Origin: Melastoma dodecandrum
Lineage: Eukaryota; Streptophyta; Magnoliopsida; Myrtales; Melastomataceae
Length of the DNA: 64,000 nucleotides
Assembly: GCA_029817715.1 (NCBI GenBank)
Contig: JARUPY010000137.1
Span: 1-64,000, forward strand
Direction of reading: 5' to 3'
A program made the translations under genes and the position numbers. Positions 1 to 12,042 of the stretch are shown piece by piece. The notes beneath the pieces were generated by a model. The model worked only from the letters and a program-made list of their open reading frames with translations, searched no databases and was not told where the DNA came from. Within the stretch, counting starts at the first letter, position 1, and each line of letters begins with the position of its first letter.

Positions 1-3000
1 AGCGCAAAGAGGTGCCCTGGCAAATATTTTATTTTTGGGGGCCGCAGTGATGAATCTCTTTAACTCTTAAGACCTCGTGAGAGGGTAAGTGAATGGGATC
101 ATCTATTAAAGTCGCTACTTCATCTCGTCAATCCCTAAATGCGTAAAACCTTCCTAGCACTCAAATAAACGGTTTTCAAGGTTGATGCAATTAATCAGTG
201 ATGACAATATCTGCGAATGACCACAAGTTCATAGTCTCAATGGCAAGAAAACCATCCCACCTATTCACGAAATATCCATTTGACAGACGGAAGACCCTGG
301 CCCAGTTATGATGGCCCTAACGTTCCCTTGTATAATGTTGTACCGTTCGTGTTGCAAGCGAGGTTCCTCCCCCCGTCTCTCGAATGCATTAAACTAGGAA
401 CCCTTTCAGTCTGGAAAAGGCAGCCTATGAGTACCAATAACAAATAACAAAAAAAAATAAAAAAATGGAATGTGGCATTCTCACCACGCCAGAAGGTAAA
501 CCAAAATTACTACTCAGGGGACCTACGGAGGAGGAAAAAAGTATGTTACTTTCGAGGATTACCAAGAAACGATGTCGGTGAAACATATACTAATAAAATG
601 CTCGGGAGTGTCTTATTTCATTTCAGACAATTGTACCTTCTTATCTCGGATTTATGGCTCTCTAGGTTTCCGATCCACCTCCCCTGTGCGCTGATCCGAT
701 TAGCATGTCTGTGAGTTCCCATCCGTCGGTTGAATTTCCTGTGTTCTGGCCTGTCTCTCTGTACTAGAAGAATATCGAAAACATGGGACAATTAGGAAGA
801 AGTGCAACATTCATTACGGATGAAAGGGTCAATCCTCCTCCCAGTGGAGTCACATTTCTATCAATCGGTTCATCCTCAAAGAGTGCATGTGTAATTTTGG
901 ATTATTAAAAATGATTTCGTAATCTAGCAACAACATTTTCCACAAGGGTCTGCCATTCTCATTCGAACTAACAGTTTCCAGTAGACCGAACTAGTGTTTT
1001 AAACCTGAATTTCAATGGACTTATCGCCGTTCGTTTTGGACATTTAAGTCCACGCTCCGATAGGAGGTACCTCTGCTTGTGGATCTACTTGCCATTTACG
1101 ACCTCTCTCAGGGTCAAGACATAATTCTGCGGAAGTTATACCAATCACTTCCTCCGAAGGTTCCTTTTCCTGGAAAGATCAACGCTTGTCTAATGACACC
1201 AGTGGATATAGAAAAGGGAGACTTCTCGGATGCTACCTCCATTAACCAGGAGGTCTGTGCTTTGGCTGTTCGGATTTTCTTGTTAAAACGCTTGAGGTCC
1301 ATGCATATTTACATAACCGCCAGAGATAACTCCTGTGACTTCTTCTGTATTTGTACAACTAGAAATGAGACCCACCTCTCTCAGTAGTGAAAGAAAAATT
1401 TTGTTTTCGTGGCAGATAGTGACACAAGAACACCATTGATCTATTTGTAGACTCAAAAGATACTTAAAGACAAATCAAACATTTGTAAGGCCTCAAATGC
1501 AATCTTGGGATCCTTCGTCTTGCTCATCAGTTCTGTTAGGTAGGCTGATGTTTGTGCCCTGTAACGTGTTTTCTTCACGGTGCATGGCTCTATATACTCA
1601 AGGTTAAGGTTTTCCCACACGAGGATGAGGATTTGATTATTTGATCTCCATTTCCTTTGCAAATGAGTTGCTTCTTTGTAGATTGATTGCGACGGTCTAT
1701 TGCCATGTTCGTTGTTTTGCAGGAGTCATAAAAGCTGATCTATTCAAGTCCCAGACCTTCGCTAACCAGGATCACCTGCATTTGCATGTTTGTAATGTTT
1801 GTGCGAGACCTCTTGTTTTCAAGATTGTAAAAAACGGTTAATTCCGCTGAGAAGGGCCTTAAAGGTTGCCATTGATGGACGTGCAAAAGAGTCGGTCTAG
1901 AGATAATCCTTATTGAAACAATTCTCCTCCAACTCAACTCAGAATATTTATCAGCTGTGTCATCTGGCTTGTTTCCATTTCCACCATGTTCTCACATCCA
2001 CAACCATTCGCATCGGCACCGAGGCAAAGCATCAAGTTCAGCAAGTGTGTACTTCTCTTTGCACCGTTTTCTCCCTTCGACTACATACAACACATCGTAC
2101 CATTGCCTGCCAATCGACAAACCAACATCAGTCACGTTCCCCTTCCTATGTGGCTCTCCGAAATGGCTAAAAACGGTTGTGGGCTCAATTACATTCCGAA
2201 ACATCTCTTGCTTTGCCAATAGAAGTTACATGCCATATTATTCTTTTTCATCGAAGGGGGGAATCAGAATGGAGTCTCACACAAGAAGGGCAGTTCTCTC
2301 GGTCGCTACGGCCCGGACATGTTCATCGTGTGTTGTGCCCGTCAGACCTTCCCTGTCTTTCTGTATACTGCTAATGGACGAACCTAAAAGTACGGCTAAA
2401 CCGTTTGGTTCATTCTTCCAGAATTTCTCTACCTTATTATCATAGCAGACAGAAGAAAAAAAAGAGATCAATATTTTAACCTTTCTTTGGATGAATCTAC
2501 GTAATTACGTCGATTTAAGAGAAGAAAATCAATGACTAGTAGGCCTAGGCCTGTAAGGAGAAAGTGAACAAAAGTCTCAAGAACCTACGAGCGAAGAAGC
2601 AATGAAATCTTCCTTCCTCTCTATCTGTCTTTACAGGCCTAGGGACGAAATGCGCATACTCGCCATTGGCTTTGACTAGGATATTGTTTTGGATTTGCCG
2701 CTCGCGCACCGTGCGCCCCGGCCACAAGATACCACGCGCCATTGCATGTATCATTCCCGCGTGCAGCGCAGCAAGCCACTTGTGTCGCGCTGCACATTCC
2801 AAACCATCGTATCTTACCAGAACCACCGACGAGGCAAGTAACAGCCCAACACAAAAAGGCTACATAAAAGATTTCCATGAAAGGAGAGAATATCGAACAT
2901 TCACGTGACATAATAATGGATGTACCGAACTCACAAATGCTTATAAATATCACACTTCTGCTTCTGCCGTGGTGGTTTATATTATATTTATTCAAAAAAG

Positions 3001-6000
3001 AAATCACATAATGACTCGCAGAAACAACTGCATCGCCCGATAAAAGAAAAGTAAACTCTAGCATAGGTTTGGGGAAGATTTTTCACCCAATAAATAACCC
3101 ACCTTTTATTATATTCCTAAATAGATAATTATATTTTAACGAATGTCTAACTTTTCAGTTTAATGTTTAAAATTTAAAAGTCAACTAATTGTTTTTTTTC
3201 AAAGTTTTTATTAATATTGTGCTTAAAGAAAAAGCAACACTCTATTTTAATTCAAAGCTTACTCATTGCGACTTGCTTGGTCGAAAATATTTATGTGGAT
3301 CCGTTAATCCGCCCTACTTTATATTAAATGCAAGGGGGAGGAAAAAAAAAAAACAAAATAGGCAGGTCATAATCCTTAAAACACCATTGTAGTAAGAACA
3401 GGGGAAGACGGATAAGAGGAAGAGCAGGGAGAAAATAAGTTATAAGGTGGTCGCAGTCTCCTCCTTTAACATGTCATACGCCGCCCGTCTTTGTTGGGTA
3501 TATGCAGTTTTCTCTTCTCCGATCTTCGGTGTTCCAACAAGGAGTCGCACACCTTCCGTTCTCTGTTATCCCAACCGTCCCCCGCCAATGGCTGTCCGCC
3601 CAAGGTGTGTCTTTCTGCGACTCCCCTGTTTTCCCTGCTTATTTCTTCCCCGGTTAATTGACTTTTCGGTAATTGTCGTCGCAGCCGGTGAAGGGGGAAT
3701 TTCGTGGCGGCGATTGGCGAAACGGTGTGTAATGTCCGACTCCCCCCTCCCCGTCCCCCTCTGTCTTCCAGCGCGGAGGGGGGAGGGAAGGTCTGAGTAC
3801 TTGATTGTAGGAGTTCTTTCTGCCCCTCGGAGGATTTCTGGAAGGCGTACGCGGAGTTAGAGTGCTGTACGGGGTTGGCGTGTCGCGATCATGCTTCCTG
3901 AACGGCGAGGTCTACCGCTTGGTGCAGTATATACTTCCCATCACTGTCTGCAAATGCAGATCTTTTACGTACAAGAGGTCTTTCTTCCCCCCTCTCCTTG
4001 ATTTTTTTTGCTTCTCGTGAATCGACCGCGAATATGAATCTTCTGGGACTGATCCACTCTGAAATCCCACAAAGGAAAAGGAAGATTCTGGCGTGATTCT
4101 CTCTTCATTCCACTTAAAAAACACACCGTCTCGGTTTGATGTTCGGTAAACTGTATTGTGGGTTTTGTGAAAATAAAAAGGGACTTTGGCTCTATGTAGA
4201 AAGTTCCTATTCTTTGGGGATTCTGATGAGTGAACACCTGCGAAGTATCAGCAGCAGGAGCAGGATTGAACATCATCAAAGCAATGACCCGGTAAAGAGA
4301 AAAGAGGGAAAGAATGCTGGAGAACTTTATTTTGGATTAGTTACATCACGATTCAAAAAACTGTATTCGGAACGGATTCGAATACATGTCGCAAATTTTT
4401 TTCCCCCCTTCGTAACTGAAAAAAAAAGGGGAAAAAACGTCATGTAACATGAGTCCTTGTTAAGAGATGCTTTCTGAATAGTGTGGATCAAGTTTTGGTG
4501 TCTGTGAGCTTAACAACTGTTTTTACATCATTTTGGAGGGATGGAATGTATAGGAGAGGATCTTGCAGATCTCTACTGCCAATTACAATGAGTATCCTCA
4601 ACCCATAATGCTAGACTCCCCTCCTACCCCCCCACCCCCCCCCCCCCCCTCCCCCCTCACTGGAAAAGGTAAAACTATTTGGCTTGACAGTGAAACTCGG
4701 GACACTTCCCTTATCGTCGTCCCCGAAAGGATTTGATTGATGAATCAGAAACGTGAGAATATCTGGTTCACTTCGATCAGAATCAAGGTAACTCGCCGCG
4801 TCAGACAGTTACACAGGCGGCTGACCACTTTGTACAGCAACCGAGCTCACTCCTCACAGTTGGCGCCTCTCCATTTCTTGGTGAAAGAACGATGCCCCAC
4901 TTCCTCTTAATATCACCGTTCGAATTCGTTTGATGGGTTGGGGAATTCATCGATATTTTTCCTACTCTTTTTCTGGAGCTGACAAATCTGCGTTCAGGTA
5001 TCCCGCACGATTCTGCTAGATCTCCGGTGATGAGGAAATCATAAAGGAGTTAGTCTGTATCATTCCTCAACCTTACACACAGGCTTTCGTGGTATCTCTC
5101 CAAGGTATGCGGTCTTGGCCACTCACTACCTCCAGCCATCATGACTGTCCACTGGGACTACAAAATACCGATAAAAAACACAGTTGTCTAATTCTGGGAC
5201 TTATAATTGTTATCTGCAAAGAAGTTGATTGGTAGTGATTAAGTTGCAAACCTAGACCAGATTTGAAGAATTAACAAATGGCTGATCACGAAGAAACAAG
5301 GTACTACGCTCATTGTTAATGTAGTTTTTTTTTTCCTTTCCTAGTCAATAGTTCATATCTGCAATGTTGTATGTTCATGAAGGTAAGGTATGTTTGTTAT
5401 CTCGGCAGTTCAGGTTGTAATATTTCAATGAGCTTTCAACTGTCCTTTCATTTATCTCAGGCCTTGAATGTGTGTCATACGCAAACAAGTACCTTATAGG
5501 TAGAGAGTGTGTTTTCACCTACGGAGAAAATGGGAATACGTCGAGGCCTCGTGATGATTTGGGACAGAGAAGAAATATTGAGATCGGAGAATCCCCCACC
5601 GTTTGGCAATGAACACATACAAGTTGGAGCGGGACGTTCTGGATTGACCCCATGACGGGTGACTTGGGCAGATGATTTGTTGCAGTCTTACCAGAAGGCT
5701 GCTCAGTTTTGGCTCAAGGAACATAAGATTCCTCTGCTCCGATGGAACTATAACTTCTTGCGGTCTCTAGATGAATGAGGGAATTTGATTGGATATCAAA
5801 GAGGTTCTCCAGCTAACTCCAAGTTTCATATCGCCTGCCGATTAGTTTCAGGCAGAACCGAAAAAGAGAATGAAGAAAAATGAGAATGAAAGATGATTTT
5901 GCAACATCGATGGGTGAAAATATTATATAGGCAATGTTTTAATGCATTCGGCAATTGTGCTTTTTTCAATGTTTTGAGCATTGTACTGCAATGATGGGGA

Positions 6001-6365
6001 GATAACCTACACCTTCAGTCAACAATTGAAACAGTCCTGTTGAAGATATACGGACTTAATTGATCCCTCCTATCGTATGTGGATTCCGGCCCCACAATGG
6101 CACAAAGCCAATTCACCGGGATATTCATGTTTGGAGGATATAAGGTTTTATGTTAGAAAAAAAAAAAAAGGTTATAATTATAAAATTGACATTTGTATTG
6201 GAAACATCTTTCTGGGTATTTTGAAATGATTTAACCAGGGATCGTTCTAATAGGAAAAGGCTTCCCCTTCAAAGGCAAATGACCTTAAACACGTGAGCAA
6301 TGGCCCAATTGAAGGCAACCTTTCAAAGGATTCAACAGATCCCAGAACCATAATGTGAAGTTGCA
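1..6365. other. Unassigned region, no gene identified
   Basis: No ORF here belongs to a family I recognise, and the longest frames overlap one another without homology. Composition changes sharply at about 3450-3900, which is GC- and CpG-rich like the first exon and promoter of a plant gene, but no protein could be read across it. The neighbouring gene at 6366-8473 carries many single-base indels, so real exons in this stretch may be hidden by the same problem. A short open plus-strand stretch near 5521-5765 could be an exon remnant but is not identifiable. Confidence 0.5.
4627..4657. repeat. Poly-C tract with rare A/T interruptions
   Basis: A run of cytosines of about 31 bases, broken by an A at 4634 and a T at 4650. 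Long C or G homopolymers are rare in plant DNA. All three in this window lie in the indel-rich first 14.7 kb, so their length should not be trusted. Confidence 0.8.
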
Positions 6366-7478
6366 TTAGATTTTGTAGTTTTAATAGAGTTTTCTTGTAA
6401 CCTAAAATCAGTATCTGTCATCCCTTCTTCACAGTCTCCCAGGCGTCAGCGTTTCCCGCCAAAATAAAACCACTTGTTGGATGCCAAAGATATCTGTTGG
6501 TGATAAAACAGTCAAAAATCAAGAACAAATTTGAAAAGAGTACAGAAAATGTATGTTGAAAGTTCGCGGACGGGCACATTTACTTCTAGAAACCCTCAAA
6601 CTCGTCAAAGGCAGTTAAGGAGGACACATCAAAGCACGCTGTGAAGTTTTGTCAGCTGTCCCCATGTCCAACCTGAAAAGGTGTAGCTTCCGATGATAAG
6701 ACAACAATTTAGGACATTCAGACTAACTCTGGTTTGTCTTGCTGCATAAGGAAAAGGCTCCATGGCAGGCCGAGAGAGTTACCAAAAAACGACCCCAGTT
6801 GTCTTGGAAACTCAATGTCTCCTATTTTTAACCCACTACATGTATCTTTCCGTACAATCTCTCGCAGATATTTAGGCGAGAAAGAAGTACCAAAAAAATA
6901 AACGACCAGTTGTCTTGGAATCACATGTTCTATATCATGGAAGATGAAGATCTGGATCACTTTTCATGCCCTTGTTAACGCGTCATAGAGAGGATCAAAA
7001 TCCAAATCTAGCGACATTAGTGTGCCAGCGCTGTGCAAAGGATGTCTTAGTGAAAATGGAACCGAAATTCCTCCACAGATAATTTATTGCAGGTGCCAAC
7101 CTGAAGATTTTAGATGATGTTGAAAGGAAACAAGACGCCCTCATGACGTACAATGGACTCTGGAAATGACCTAATATAAAACCAATAGGCAGAGTAAAAC
7201 AGCGTGGGGCATTTGAATCTGAATTTCTAACATTTCTAAAAAGATCATGGAAAACAAAAAAGCAATGAATTACGAAGAAAGGTGGAGGAGAAAACAGCTC
7301 ATGAGCTACAAAAAACTAAAGGTGATAATACTCACACTTCCTATGAGGTCCAACACTCTCTATCAGAGGTGTGAACCATGATAGCTCAAAACCCAATATG
7401 TAAGAGTCAGTTGGGTTGATAGCTGTCACAGAAGAAAACCTGACAATTGACAAAGGAACAGCTTCTATTATTCTGATG

Positions 7479-7511
<33 letters not shown>

Positions 7512-8473
7512 ACCCCCCCCCCCCCCCCACCCCCCCCCCCCCCCCCCCCCCCCACCCGCGGAACGCCGGAAGAAGATTTGAGTTTTCATGCAATCTCAAG
7601 GTGGAAAGGACCCAAACAGAACAGTTGTAGATGCACCAATCTACAATTTAATCACACCCGTTTCAAATTTCGAGGCACACGGTTACTGCAATCCTTGATC
7701 AAAAGTATATACCCAGGAAATATCAGTCTCACTCATTCAGGAATGGGCAATTTCTGAAAGTGGACAATGAAGGAGGACGAGAAAAGAATTACTCTCTAAA
7801 GCTGACTTTGAAGGCGAGCACCGAACCCGTTTTGGATTTCTGAAAGTCTCTGCCCTTCCTCCGAACTCGTTCTGTTCAACCTAAAGCACACAGCACAGCT
7901 GCCAAATTGAGCCTTTCAACACGACTGACGTCAAGAGAAAACGGCAAACAACGTAACCTTCCTTCATTAACCGCAAGGCACAAGAAAATCTGGGACCTAC
8001 CCTCTTCCTCATTAGCTCGGGGTTACCAATGCTATCTTCCAGCACCGCCCTCATCTCCTCGTCATTCTTGCAAGCTTCTTCCAACACACCCTTGCAACAA
8101 AAATAAAAAAACAAGCACCCTACCTAAACAAATCCTCTCCGGCAGAGAAATTTCATCAAACAAGTAGAAAGCATCGACGTACTTTGCCAGGGTGGATTGG
8201 TATGGACCCTATCGTACTCGCGCTTCCGCTTCTCCTCTCGTACCTTCAACAACCTTTCTCCCCACTCCGCTGTCGTCCCCGACCATTTTGTGCCGGCTGC
8301 GTCCGTGACCCCCTCCTTGCTTGCCCTCCCGTGGGGTCGAAGCCGCAGACATCCGGACGACCCCCACAGGAGAAGCCAGAGAATTCGCGAATGGGTATTT
8401 CGCGGCCAATGGAATCAAGCAGTGCTGCGACAGAAAGATTCCAATTCTTGCGATGTATCGTACGAGGAAACAT
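6366..8473 (-). CDS. DUF3531-like plastid protein gene, reading frame broken by many indels
   Basis: Function unknown. The family is found in cyanobacteria and plant plastids, and the family name is from memory. Read on the minus strand, pieces in alternating frames line up in order with one protein: a transit-peptide-like start (Met at 8473), a basic stretch TAEWGERLLKVREEKRKRE near 8225-8285, then FYLFDEISLPERI near 8130-8165, CKNDEEMRAVLEDSIGNPEL near 8015-8075, an NP-DSYI-FEL block and DLIGSV near 7320-7400, WYVMGRL-AFN near 7115-7165, DPLYD then SSFHDIEHV near 6915-6995, V-D-GTAD near 6640, GIQQVVF-GG then W-EEGM near 6430-6480, and a stop near 6366. Between pieces the frame moves by single bases about every 10-30 bases. 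Splice-like junctions remain (donor at about 8115). Substitutions look few compared with indels, so sequencing error is more likely than true decay. Exact exon ends cannot be fixed. Confidence 0.55.
7481..7556. repeat. Poly-C tract of about 75 bases
   Basis: Nearly pure C, with single A interruptions at 7512, 7529 and 7554. It lies in what should be an intron of the minus-strand DUF3531-like gene. It gives meaningless poly-proline and poly-glycine frames on the two strands. Confidence 0.85.
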
Positions 8474-8688
8474 CGCGGGAGGATTGTATTTTTGGAACCT
8501 TTCTTTCCATCCACGGATGGGTTTTTTATTTAGTCCTCACATAGGCAGTGAAATAACGGCACTCCGCTCTCTGAGCGGACACGTGGCGCATTATGGTTCA
8601 TCCACGTGGAGTTCCTCGTCATGGTTAGGCTCGTCGTCAAGCAAGCAAGCGTTGTCATTAATGTTCTCGGAAACAACGACCACGGAAA

Positions 8689-8713
8689 GGGGGGGGGGGG
8701 GGGGGGGGGGGGG
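8689..8713. repeat. Poly-G tract of 25 bases
   Basis: An uninterrupted run of G, just upstream of the DUF3531-like gene and inside the indel-rich zone. It is a likely place for length errors. Confidence 0.8.
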
Positions 8714-10562
8714 CGCGCATAGCGTCAGTTTGGCTCGCGTCTTAGTTCGGAGTCGAGATGTATATTGCATGGGAGTTTGAGTGTCGAGAGTTGCGCTAAG
8801 CAGGTTCTTGACAGAGGGAGTGGTCGAATGCTCCACCAATCGAGGACACATGTTGATGTTGGGAGATAAACGAGGAAGAATAAGAAACAGCGTCAACAGA
8901 TATGAAAGTCTCTCCATTAAAGAAGTTCAAGTTGACGGTGTGTCTCATAATTAGGCTCTTTTTATACCAGGTGGGCTTCATCATTGTAAACTGATGCAAT
9001 GTCGTCGTTGAACGAAACACGTCGTGATATTACGAGGACTAAAAGTTATAATCAGATGTGGTCGTCAAGAATTTCAAACAAATAGTAGAGTAAAGAACAG
9101 GAACACAGGAAAGAAACCACTTACTTCCAGTCTTGGTTAAACTTGAGAAAATCATACAGCCCTTCGAAGTCTTTGAATGATTGTCATGTATTTTATTACA
9201 AGAGACTAACCACGTATTTATAATAGCACATAATCATATCCTGACGATAACCGCTAACACTATCGCTACCATAACCGCTTGACTTATTTAGCACGTGGTT
9301 TTTAATTTAAGACTAACTATATATTTATACTTCGGACCATGCCTTGATGAGACTCCGACCTGAAATTAGCTAAGTCTTGAAAATCATTGAAATTCTTTCA
9401 TTCGACTGAGCCTCGATTGAACTTCACTTTGTCTGTACTTCGCGACATGATCTTGCCTCGACTGGATACTACTTCGACTGGATCGACAACTGTGACGATG
9501 AGCCTTGCCCTCATTGAAGCCCAAAATGACTTCACTGCGTAAACAAATGGCTGTACAATCTCGTGCAATGAAGGATGGTGAAAACAAATCTGACTATGAA
9601 ACTGTGACTCGATTCCCTTGTGGCGATTAAGCATCATAACGGACGGTTGTGTTAGGATTCATCTAATTGTAAGGGTGCTCTTTGGCTGTCTCACGAGAAT
9701 TACTGTCATACCCTTGATATTACTAGTCTTTTCCTGCCAAAACTCGGTTTCTCCCAAGGACGACTTCTGAAGTTCTATATCTCATGGGTTTGGCGGGACA
9801 AGAGTTTTGTATGACCGTAGAGCAAAGACGCCGTCTCCCCATCGGAGGATTCGAGGGTTTGCCTTTAGGCTAGCCGGGACTAGAAACAGCTGTGGATATG
9901 GCAAACATCCCAATAAAATTTCATGCGAAGAGGAGTTTTCCGTGGGAATCATTGAGGCACCGACAACCTGAGTCTCGGAGGCCAGGTGGAGAACTCCTGT
10001 TCTAGGCTGTCGCTCAGGAAAACAAGCACAAGAGCAGAATGAGTACAGGCTGAGCGGTCAAATTACATCTTCCTCATTCTCCTGACCTCACCTTGGCCAG
10101 AACCTCCGTAACCGTTCCTTAATGTTCATTTTCTCAAAAACTTGAAAAATCTGTACGGACGCACTGTTCTTTAGCAGGATCTTCTGTCCACATGGCTGGA
10201 GCAATCTCCTAACCAGTTCTAATATATGGCAAGCAGAAATTTTAAGGCGGTCAATTGAAATGGGGGTTGCAGTTAAGCTAGTTGCCTGGTGTGGATAGGC
10301 GCCTCGAGTCCAGTCCGTCTCCCCACAAGACACTTTTCTTCATGAAATTCTAAGAGCGGGCCACAGATGTATAAGAGTCAACATTTTCGAATGTTTTTGG
10401 TGACATTTAAGAGTTCCATATTTTCGAAACACTTTCAGCAACTCGAGATGAGGACAGAAACTTCATGATCCTACAATCCAAACAATGGGACCAAAACACA
10501 TTCTACTCTACCCAGTTCTTTTAGCTATCCATTCCATCTTTCAGAGGCCTATGATAATTTCA
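8714..10562. other. Intergenic, nothing recognised
   Basis: No coding exon or known repeat could be identified. About 9190-9330 is AT-rich and noncoding. The sequence lies between the DUF3531-like gene and the last exon of SPT4, within the zone of poor frame continuity, so a short gene could be missed. Confidence 0.4.
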
Positions 10563-11673
10563 TCAGACACGTTTTTTGGAGGCAACATAACTGGACGTGC
10601 TCATCTTCCACACAAATTCTGCAAAGATTACAAGATGGATGTAAACTGATTATCCAGGCCGAGTACTAACACATCCGACGGGATTAAGAAGTGGCAATAT
10701 GGCACTGTCCAACGAACTCATCGCTTCATGCTAAACATAACAATGTCCTCAAAAAGGTATTACACACAAGCTATAGTATTTCCTTCCACCGGTAATGACG
10801 AGGAAGGGAAAGATCTACGAACACACACACATACTGCCATATAGGAACAACATAAAAAAAGAATGCTGCAATGAGTACAAACCTGCAAGTTCTTCCGGCA
10901 GTGCTTCAGAGACGGCCAGGAGTGTAGACACCAGGAACAAATTTACTACAGGAAGATGACAGTGCAAATCAGGAAGAGGCGACAGATTGACAGAGCATTC
11001 AAATTCTCATTTAGCCTCCAACTACACAACAGTGGGCATATATATGTACATTTCAAGTCAGCACTCTCATAAAACATTCTGGAATCTCCAGAAATAAAAG
11101 CATCTCGAACTGCATCCTAATAACAACATAAGCTCCGACTCTACTGTAAACATCCTATGAGCAACGCGCCTAGGCGGAGAATGATACAGTTGAAACCATT
11201 ACCGGATTCTCAACCAACTGGCGGCCCAACTCCGGCTAGGATCCATCTAGAGATTATCCTGCAAACGTAAGCAGAACCAGTCATCAAATGGGGCATCATC
11301 ATTCAATACATACACACGATCCCTTTACGCTGAAACCCAACACCAAGAATCGCCAAGGATAGTGCAATAGGACGAGACTGGAAGGAGTCGATTACCCGTT
11401 GAAGTTAGGGGTGGTGCAGTCGGACGACGCGCTCCTGATCCTCCTCCATCTTGAAGAAGGGGCAGTTCTCGCAACCCGACTCCCTGAACTGCACCATCGA
11501 ATCCCCCCACAAACTCAAAACGACAACCAACAACAACTCAACATCATCACCGATCCTCGTTTCTACGCTAATTACCTGATCGAAGGTCTTCACTAGACGA
11601 CAACGGAGGCAAGCCCTGAGGCCGTGTCCGAAGCTCGTCGGGATCTGCGCCGGTGGCGGCGTTTGCTACCCAT
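10563..11673 (-). CDS. SPT4: Transcription elongation factor SPT4, five exons, frame broken by indels
   Basis: SPT4 pairs with SPT5 in the DSIF complex, which controls RNA polymerase II elongation in the nucleus. Five minus-strand exons are visible with GT-AG borders: 11576-11673, 11396-11488, 11203-11258, 10883-10945 and 10563-10618. Decoded pieces run in SPT4 order: AQIPTSFGHGLRACLRCRLV, then FRESGCENCPFFKMEEDQER, then DCTTPNFN, MDPSRSWAA, KFVPG with LAVSEALPEEL, and a VQ-V-PPK end. The two CxxC pairs of the zinc finger (ACLRC and GCENC) are present. The frame slips by single bases in every exon: after the start ATG (11673), at DCTTP near 11410, before MDPS near 11248, around the cysteine-tyrosine segment near 10920, and twice in the last exon. 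Splice sites are intact, so this is probably a working gene in erroneous sequence. The other reading is a pseudogene. Confidence 0.75.
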
Positions 11674-11957
11674 ATCCTATCTCGCGCGCGCGCCTTCCCT
11701 GGGAGGAGAATGGAGAGAGGCCGATGGTTTGGGGTCAAGGGAGAGACTGGCAGTGGAGAGGCGTCATCATGGGCCGGGCTTTCTTCATCGCCAGGACATC
11801 CATCGGCCGCCTCGGCGGCCGAAAGCTTCGGTTGCTTGCGGTGCGGTCCAGGGACAAACTCACCCCTTTCATTCGGCTCCCATGATGTTCCCTCGCACGC
11901 TGTTGCTGTTCTGGGTTTCAGTATTTGAACAGGGAGAGGATTTCTGGATAGCGGGAA
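11674..11957. promoter_or_regulatory. Shared divergent promoter of SPT4 and MIA40
   Basis: The SPT4 start (11673, minus) and the first possible MIA40 start (11958, plus) are only about 285 bases apart. The DNA between them is GC-rich and contains no other gene. This layout is typical of a bidirectional promoter for two housekeeping genes. No TATA box is obvious. Confidence 0.5.
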
Positions 11958-12042
11958 ATGGGTCAAGTTCAGAGCGAGACGTCCGGCAGGCGGAACATCG
12001 TCGGCGAACGATCGTGGTCCAACAGACCGGTTGACTGAGGAG

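Noticed and set aside
7316..7757. Poly-proline and poly-glycine reading frames on both strands
   Set aside because: They are produced by the C homopolymer and flanking intron sequence; no real protein.
8184..8780. Plus-strand frames of 115-198 codons around 8200-8780
   Set aside because: They are antisense to the first exon of the DUF3531-like gene and its promoter.
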